Assembly: GCA_020747015.1 (NCBI GenBank) | Contig: JAGTJM010000067.1 | Span: 1 to 64,000, forward strand | Direction of reading: 5' to 3' | Length of the DNA: 64,000 nt | Origin: Pyrenochaeta sp. MPI-SDFR-AT-0127 | Taxonomy: Eukaryota > Ascomycota > Dothideomycetes > Pleosporales > Cucurbitariaceae | Shown: positions 57,315 through 64,000 of the stretch, one piece after another | Position numbering within the stretch: position 1 is the first letter of the stretch | Layout of the letters: the number at the start of each line of letters is the position of its first letter | Notes under the pieces: model-generated | Told to the model about the DNA's origin: nothing | Databases searched by the model: none | Seen by the model: the letters and a program-made list of their open reading frames with translations, nothing else | Made by a program: the position numbers and the translations under genes

Positions 57315-59588
57315 ATGCGAGGGGCAGGCCTTGTAAGTAGCCCAGGCTGCCTGGCTGTAAGGACTAACACTCGTAGCAACCCCTCTTCACCAATCATGCC
57401 CATCCATCGCCTCTCAAGGCTACAACCCCGAACGAAGCACCTAGCTTTCGAGATCTGCTCGCCAATGTGACGATCAAAATCGAACTCAGTGGGCTCACTG
57501 CCAAGCCTCATACAACACCGTCCGAGATGTACTGCCCGCAAGTGCGACGTTCCTTGTTCACAGAACAGGGTTTGTGCACAGCCAGCCTTCGCGCAACCTT
57601 ATGCAGCTAAGAATAGACAGTTATAAGCCATCTCGATGTTGTATCATGTTGGAAAGGAATCTCCTACGCACAAGCCGTCGAGCTTACTATTTGGGAGCGC
57701 TTCTTCCGTCTGTGTTTGGCGTCGCAGGTCCAAGAACGACTGCAAGACCTTATAATAAATCACCTGAGCCAATCGGAAAAGCAAATCGACAATATTCCAC
57801 TACTGCTCTGTCTCATTTCTAGCTTTCTGGATGACCGCCACTGCCTCGTCGATATTGATGTGACTCGGCTCGTGCACCAAATGATCGAATGCCTCTATGA
57901 CAATTACTGCAGTGACAACGTGCGCCGGTACCTGAAATGGTCCCTTGGATCTGGAGATCTCCCGAGTTTTGTGTACAACTTTGTGCGCACACAGGACTGC
58001 TTCCTCCATAGCCTCACCGGCCCGTGCTTGGCTGTCGACCTTTCATCACGTTGTGATACCAGTGCAATGCTCGCTGTTGTCGCCGACTTGGTCTGGCAGC
58101 CACCTAATATCTCTTTTCGTGACGTACCGAAATATCTCCGCGCAGGAGAACATTACTACATCGCTCCCTATCGCGTGGACTCAGATTTGGCACACAATCT
58201 TGTGCCATTTAGGCTTGTCGCTGAAACTATCCACTATACTATGCCGCCGTCCTCATTCCCTCTTCAGTGGGATCCAAGCGAGAAAGCCTTCCAAGGACTT
58301 GTCCCGTGCACGAGTGGCAAGGTAAGATGCCTCACCCAGCTCGTTTCCTTCACTGTCTGTGAATTGGTATCGCAGCAGTTATTAACGACATGAATAGCAG
58401 GGCGGTTCTTTTGTTCTTGACACAGTTCTGTCCGCTCATATTGTTATGCATTTTCCTAAAAATGTACGTTTTGAACGCACTTCACGTTATAGCGTCAAGC
58501 TCGAGATCAACCAGCTCTCGTCTCCGTATTCCAGCCAGACTATACAAAGCCAATCAGAGCGGCCCCAGACAGCCATGAGATCCTGGGCCCCCTCAGTTGC
58601 CAACAGTTTTTCATCAAAGACTCGCTCAAATGAATCCAGCGTGAACGAGGAATGCTTTACAGATCCTGTGAAAAGTTTCCATGAGGCAGAGATGGAAATT
58701 TATGAGACGGACGAAGACGACGACCTTTTTATTGGGGCAGAGACCACAAGCCCGGTTCTGCGTAAGCTGTCGCTTTCCACTTCGGCTTCTCAGTCCCAAT
58801 CGCTAAAGAAACGGAAAGCGTCACAGCCCAAGATCCCTTCTCCTGAGCTAAGCGGACATTTTGCTTTGGACAGGCTTCAACACCGTGACCTTGAGATTGA
58901 ATCCAAACGTCAGAAAATCGAACACGAACAAAGTCTTGGTCTGTGGCTAGCCACACCTACTCACAGCCCTAATAGGTCTGACGAACAGTTCCAATTCGAA
59001 GATCTGGCCGTGCAAGACTCTAATCCGATGGATCCTGTGCAAGACTATCCTATAGAGTCGCATCTTACTAATTTCTTCACTGGTCACATGGGTGAAGCGC
59101 AGAAGTCGCCTCCGTTCTTGGTCGACAGACGCGCCGATATGAAGCCGCGATCACCTCATCAACATGGGAAACCTATTGCAGCAAAGCCCAAGGGTAAGTT
59201 CAAACAGACTGTCTTCAGTTGGAATAGAGGCGACCGCTCCCCTACCGATATCAAGCCTCCGTTGGAGCACACGGCCGACAGCGACTCCAGCAGTCTTGGT
59301 AAATCCTCACCCAACACTGCTCTCCCCAGCAGCCACACCAAGAACTCCACAGAGCTCTCGCAAGCGCAGATTCAGCACAATTACAAGGAGTTTGAGGAGC
59401 AGGCGAAGCGCAAGGCAGCTGAGAAGGCTTACTACAGTGCTGCCATCCCTAGCTTTGATGGCGTCCTGAGCCCGACTGATGCGATTGATTTTGAAAGAGC
59501 TTTTTTAGAGGACAGCGAGGCCGAGGATTGGATGTCTGAGATTGATGGCTTGAGTGAGGGGTTAGAGAGTGTGAGTATGGTCGAGTGA
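57315..59588 (+). CDS. Unidentified fungal protein with acidic, Ser-rich C-terminus
   Basis: Proposed exons 57315-57332, 57377-57541, 57617-58321 and 58401-59588; 691 aa. The last junction is secure (it restores TSGKGGSFVLDTVLSAH); the first exons rest on GTAAGT..CGTAG and GTGCGA..AATAG and may be wrong. The N-terminal half is globular and helical with a conserved-looking DLPSFVYNFVRTQDCFLHSL stretch. Then comes a beta-rich segment (HIVMHFPKNVRFERTSRYSV). The C-terminal ~330 residues are disordered and acidic, with basic KKRKAS and ESKRQKIEHE patches resembling nuclear signals, and end in acidic clusters (EDSEAEDW). I do not recognise it. A nuclear role is only inferred. Confidence 0.6.
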
Positions 59589-60026
59589 TGCAGTTTCATA
59601 GAGTTACACAGTCTTCAGGTCAAGGGTGGAAGTGGTTCGACTACTACGACGCGTAAAGGATGTTAGTTTGATTCAATTGTTAGTGTGGGAATTGACGTAT
59701 TTGTACCAACTGTTTCCCTTTATGACATGAATGATACCTTCCTTAACTTTCAGTGTCATTTTGATGATTTCACTACTCTGACATTTGACAGATTGTTGTT
59801 CCCTCATATGAGACTGCTAGCTCTCAGCGCTTGTGATGCATGTTCCATTGTCCAAGCACTCTCCTCCAGTTAAGGAATCCACGGAGAAGCATGATGTGAT
59901 AGGCATACCATGGAACCTCATGTTCTTCAGAGTTGGATAACAGAAAGTATATGAAGAATACTGTGAGATTTAATATCCATAAACCCTTTTCACAGGCAAA
60001 CACCCAACCCTGTATCCTCTATAGCC
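59589..60026. other. Convergent spacer
   Basis: About 440 bp between convergent gene ends. AT-rich 3' UTR-like sequence only. Confidence 0.5.
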
Positions 60027-63000
60027 TCAGTCATGCTCAGCAACAAAGCATCCCGCCGAAACCCCCGAAAGTGCAACATAAAACCCCGTCAACCCCACCG
60101 TCGCAACAAACACCGCAGAATTCACCTCTGGATCAAACAGCTCAGGCGACAGCCCCGGCGTTAGTATCCCCCCAACATCGAAACACAGATTCGCCGCCAA
60201 ACCCGTCTTGTCGCTTGCCGCCGGCGTAGCTAGATCTGCATAACTCCCCACGGCGGGAACGAGCCATGCGGTATTAATAAAGCTCTCGAGAATGGGCGAG
60301 GTTACGCTGGACCATGTGGGAGCATGGCTGTACATTGTTTCATGCGCGTCGGCTAGCGCTTTCATCGCATCGATTCCTGCGATCGTGTAATTCATCGTCG
60401 CATACCACGGATACGGCGCGTCCAGTGGCGCGAAGTTGGGCGCCATGTAGAAGAGATAGCTGGCTGCGCAGCCGTAGCGTACAAATGGGCTGGGATCGGC
60501 GGGGCCCGCGCCGCCGAGTAGTTGCTGCGCTGCTTGACGCTGGGCAGTTGCGATGGCGCGCTTCCGCAGGGTGAAGAGGGTTAGCAGCGCGCCGCTAGGG
60601 AGGACAGCGAAGGTTAACACCGTTTTTAGAATGTCGTTTGTGCTCCAGGTTTGGGTCTTTGGAGCTGCTGCTGGGACTGAAGGATTGACTTTTCCTGGTG
60701 GAACTGAGTCTGCCGAGTCTTTCGTTGAAGAGGTACCGCCAGGCGTATGTGGAGCTGTGTTCAGCACCATGAATGATATGGGTTTCATTGTTTCTTGCTT
60801 TGCATGAGCCAGTACCTCGACTTTATTCGGCGAGAAACCACTTCCTCCCTGTACCAGTGCCTGGACCGCCGCATCATCTCCAAACGGCGCAGCGCCTCGC
60901 GCAATCTTGTACAAAATCGTTGCCGGGATGGCGCTAACGAAGCAAACAAGATCAAGAATCGTAAGGTCGTCTCCAAACACCAATTTGTACAGTGGAGATA
61001 GGATTGGTATCGAGAGAGGCGCATCCATCGCGTCCAGGACTGTCTGTACAAGGAGCTTGAACATGTCGAGTACTTTTACTATCATGTCTCTGCCTGTCTT
61101 GAGGACTAGATCGCCGGCGATCGCTAGGATCTTCTTGATCAATTGGATTGGTGTCAGGTCGTATATGTGGTTGAGTACTTGGTCTTTGATTTGTGTAATA
61201 GACGTTTTAACGTTATCGACTTCGTTCGACAATACATCTTCCAGGTCCTTGAGTACGTTGCTGATAGCAGACGTATCCACACTCGGTTCCGTGCCGTTAG
61301 TCTGCGCAGAATCCATGCCGTTTTGCGTATGGTACGTAGCCCAGTGTGTCTGGGGGGTGTCTGATCCCGGTATCGTAGCAGCTTGCTTTCGCTGCATTCC
61401 AAGCGTCTCGCCCGGGTCACTCACGTCAGCCCAGGCGTTAATCTGGTCCTCAGCACCATTGAAAAATGCCTCAACGTTCGCTTCTAAGCTATCGATTGAG
61501 TCGATAAAGTATTGCGATTGCGTCTTCAGGACGTGCTTGAGTACGCTATGAGTACGCTTGATGTCGTCCCATGAAAAGAGAAAGCCCAGCCAGCGGACGA
61601 GGTCTTCAAATGCGACCTTGAGCTTGTTGAATAAGAACTCAACGGCATTGACTACTGCTGTGACGGTATCGAGAATTGTGTGGTATATGGCGTTGCCAAT
61701 CTGCACGACAAAGTGCCATGCGTCATTAGCGAAGTGGACGACAAAGTCTGAGACTTGGTGACAGACGCGTTTGAAAAAGTTGAAAAAATCCTCCGCAGCG
61801 AGTTTGAAACTGTCGGTCAAGGCTTTGACAAGTGATACCCGTGATGTGCCTGTGATAGGGCCATTTGGGATTGCTGCTGTGCCTGGGTTTGATGCAGTAG
61901 CGCCAGCTGCCACGGTGTCGGATTGGGAACTGGTGGCTGGATTCTTTGTGGACAGACTCTGCTTGACTTGCATTAGTTGCACAAGCGACTGGGCAACCGC
62001 ACTGCGAGTAGCGTTGTCCACGTCGCTTGGTATCAGCGGTTTCTGGGATCCGTTGGCGGCAGTACTAGTCAAACTACTCAGATCGTCACCAGTTCTTATG
62101 GAGAGAAGTTTGGTTGTTGCATTGGCGAGAGGGTCGATAGCGATGCTAGCTGGATTGGGCCCACTCACTGCCGCCGTAAGTTTTACGCCGGCAAGTGTGT
62201 TTGTCTCCTGAACGACAGTTACGATACCGTTCGCATCTGATTTAACTTGAACTGGAATGGAGGGCTGCAACACGTAGTAAGTGTTGTTTATATATACAGG
62301 AACAGGGACTTCTGAAGTGACCGCAATCGACGTCGACGGCACAGGTGCGCCATAGTCATCTTGGACGGCGATGTGGGTTGTGAAGCTCGTATACTCGACG
62401 TAGTTGCTCATATCAGTTGTTGGTAGCATGATACTTCGCTGGACCCATTCTCCAGAAGACTGCTGTGTAAATTGCAGTAGCTCATCCCCAGACGAGTAGG
62501 CAAATAGGACCGTGTTGGACGCCGAATTGTTCAGATAGAAAGCGTATTGGGTAATTCCAGCAGCGAACGGCACAGGATAGGACCAGGCAGAAATTGTGGT
62601 CTCTGAACCCGCAGGGCAGTCTGTATGAAACAGCTCTCCTTGTGCGTTCATGGCCCAGACAACTGTCTTGGAGTTAACCGTAGATGCCGAGAGTGAACGT
62701 ACACCTGCGAAGAGGTTCACTCCTCCTATGACGACGTTTGGTACTACCAGGGTAGCTGTTGCTGAATCGTGCTGATTATCTGGTGCAAACATGTATAGCC
62801 CACCCTCTGTGGCGACGAACAAGTTGTTTCACCATTTCCATCGAGAGCTGAAGCAATAGCTGAGGACTGTGGTGGCAAGGTCAGCCGAGCGGGCGACGGT
62901 GCCAGATTCGGGTTCCAATAATTATACTGAGGCACAAAGATCAACTCCTGTTTGCCCCCTATCATCCCAAACGTATATATCCCCGGAACATAATCGTTAG

Positions 63001-63646
63001 ACCGGTGTCCCAGGACGCTAGAGATCGACCCGGCTTCGAGGTTTGCGGCCAGCGTGTGTCGGCACCATTTTGTGGGCGACGATGGTGTTATGTAATATCG
63101 GTCGAGGATCTGTAGTGGGTCACCTGGACTTCGAATGACATCAACGAAGCAAGCCAGCACATCGGGTTGGGCGGAGTCGTCCCCGCTGGAGACGTTCATA
63201 AGGTAGATATCTGAGATATTGAGAGGGCTTGGGGCTGTTATGCCAGCAGCGTCGAAAGGCATTTTCGACCAGGTAACTCCATTGGCCCAATCATCAGCAG
63301 AATTGCTGTGACCCAGGGACATGTAGAGCGAATCGGCACCTGAGGTCGTGACCACAAGAGCAACATCGAACTTGAAAGTCTGAGGATTTTGAGCAACCGC
63401 AAAAGCCTTGACTTGGATAGCGTTGCCCCCGTTGATCGTAAAGATAGAGGAGGATACGTCGATGCGAGTCCAGCCTGTTTGACTCTGACGAACCTCACGT
63501 GTGACATAGAGTACATGATCCGTGCCGATCGAGAAGAAAAGTGAGTCACCTTCAGGAGTCTGCAGCACGTCGAAGGTCATATCTGGAGACATGACTTCGG
63601 CGTGCTTCTGATTTTTCATCAGCTCAGAGCTCCCGATGAGTTTCAT
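60027..63646 (-). CDS. Very large two-part protein (beta-rich then helical), with an apparent frameshift
   Basis: Two overlapping open frames: 63646-~62825 (start MKLIGSSELMKN) and ~62825-60027, together about 1205 aa. The N-terminal ~550 residues look like beta-propeller or sandwich repeats (GDSLFFSIGTDHVLYVTREV; LFVATEGGLYMFAPDNQ). Next come amphipathic helices rich in Phe/Trp/Val (about 610-750), a Thr/Pro-rich link, and a C-terminal region with several hydrophobic segments. The frame slips by one base at 62825-62828, where the strand-like LFVATEGGLYMF begins. An alternative 41-bp intron (GTTCGT..CACCAG) could join the frames but would delete that segment. No signal peptide and no known catalytic motif. 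Function unknown. Confidence 0.6.
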
Positions 63647-64000
63647 TCTGACTGAAATATAGAGAAATGCGGTAGAAGAAAGAATTGGATAGTACACAGT
63701 GAAGACGATCGAATCTATGTAAGTGCCAGCATTTATATAATCAAAATCTCTAGTATCAAACTATATGTGAGCCTGCCTGAGGCCAAATTTGGGGGAACAG
63801 ACCGATATTCTTTAGCATGAACGCCAATAAATGCCGAGTGGTCCTGGACAGCGCAGTGCCGTGTACTTGGCAAACAATCCAGACTGAGAGAAGCGATGCT
63901 TGGGCTATCGCAGACAGCTTGTCGAGCACACGTGTACGACAAGATCACACCGCTCATCTGACCCAGTCCGCAAAAGAAGAAGCAATTACATAGAAGCCCT
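63647..64000. other. Terminal non-coding sequence
   Basis: About 350 bp upstream of the large gene to the window end. It includes its promoter (TTTATATAA near 63734-63742). No coding signal. Confidence 0.45.

Noticed and set aside
62820..62831. Programmed -1 ribosomal frameshift in the large orphan gene
   Set aside because: No X-XXY-YYZ slippery heptamer in frame and no obvious downstream pseudoknot; an indel or error is simpler.

Overview
The window is nuclear DNA of a filamentous ascomycete (Pezizomycotina). Genes are interrupted by many short introns of about 38 to 61 bp (one of 125 bp), with GT..AG ends and CTAAC/CTGAC-like branch points. There are several Zn2Cys6 transcription factors, fungal-type MFS porters and hemicellulases, and no operons or ribosome binding sites. 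I lean towards Dothideomycetes but the sequence alone does not prove it. All gene models were built by joining exons by eye; exon coordinates are given wherever the reading frame closes across the splice.

Layout. 0-9.2 kb holds mostly conserved genes: mitochondrial [2Fe-2S] ferredoxin, Ugo1-like mitochondrial fusion protein, an FAD monooxygenase divergent from a Ca3427-like PBP2-fold protein, and a monocarboxylate-type MFS porter. 9.2-25.2 kb is gene-poor and holds a secreted CE1 esterase, a CobW/ZNG1-type metallochaperone GTPase, a cytochrome P450, a GH51 arabinofuranosidase, a UPF0145 protein and a Zn2Cys6 regulator. A decayed membrane-protein gene lies at 25.9-27.9 kb, followed by an Amidohydro_3 enzyme.

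30-46.3 kb is the most interesting block. It contains a regulator with two tandem Zn2Cys6 clusters, a divergent 14-exon MFS porter, a secreted GH115 alpha-glucuronidase, a sugar porter sharing a promoter with a bacterial-looking S1 sulfatase, and a second regulator that also has two tandem Zn2Cys6 clusters. A CCGAC/GTCGG motif recurs in both divergent promoters. A GGCTAAA site (XlnR/Xyr1 type) and a GCGGGG site (CreA type) lie upstream of GH115. I propose a substrate-inducible catabolic cluster for a glucuronic-acid-bearing, possibly sulfated, polysaccharide. With CE1 and GH51 about 15-25 kb away, the wider region carries three kinds of hemicellulose side-chain enzyme.

46.6-64 kb returns to housekeeping genes: a disordered protein with a SUMO-interaction-like motif, a p24 cargo receptor, a Ubp15/USP7 deubiquitinase, a mitochondrial PDK/BCKDK-type kinase, a fungal orphan, and a very large two-part protein (beta-rich then helical) whose reading frame breaks once.
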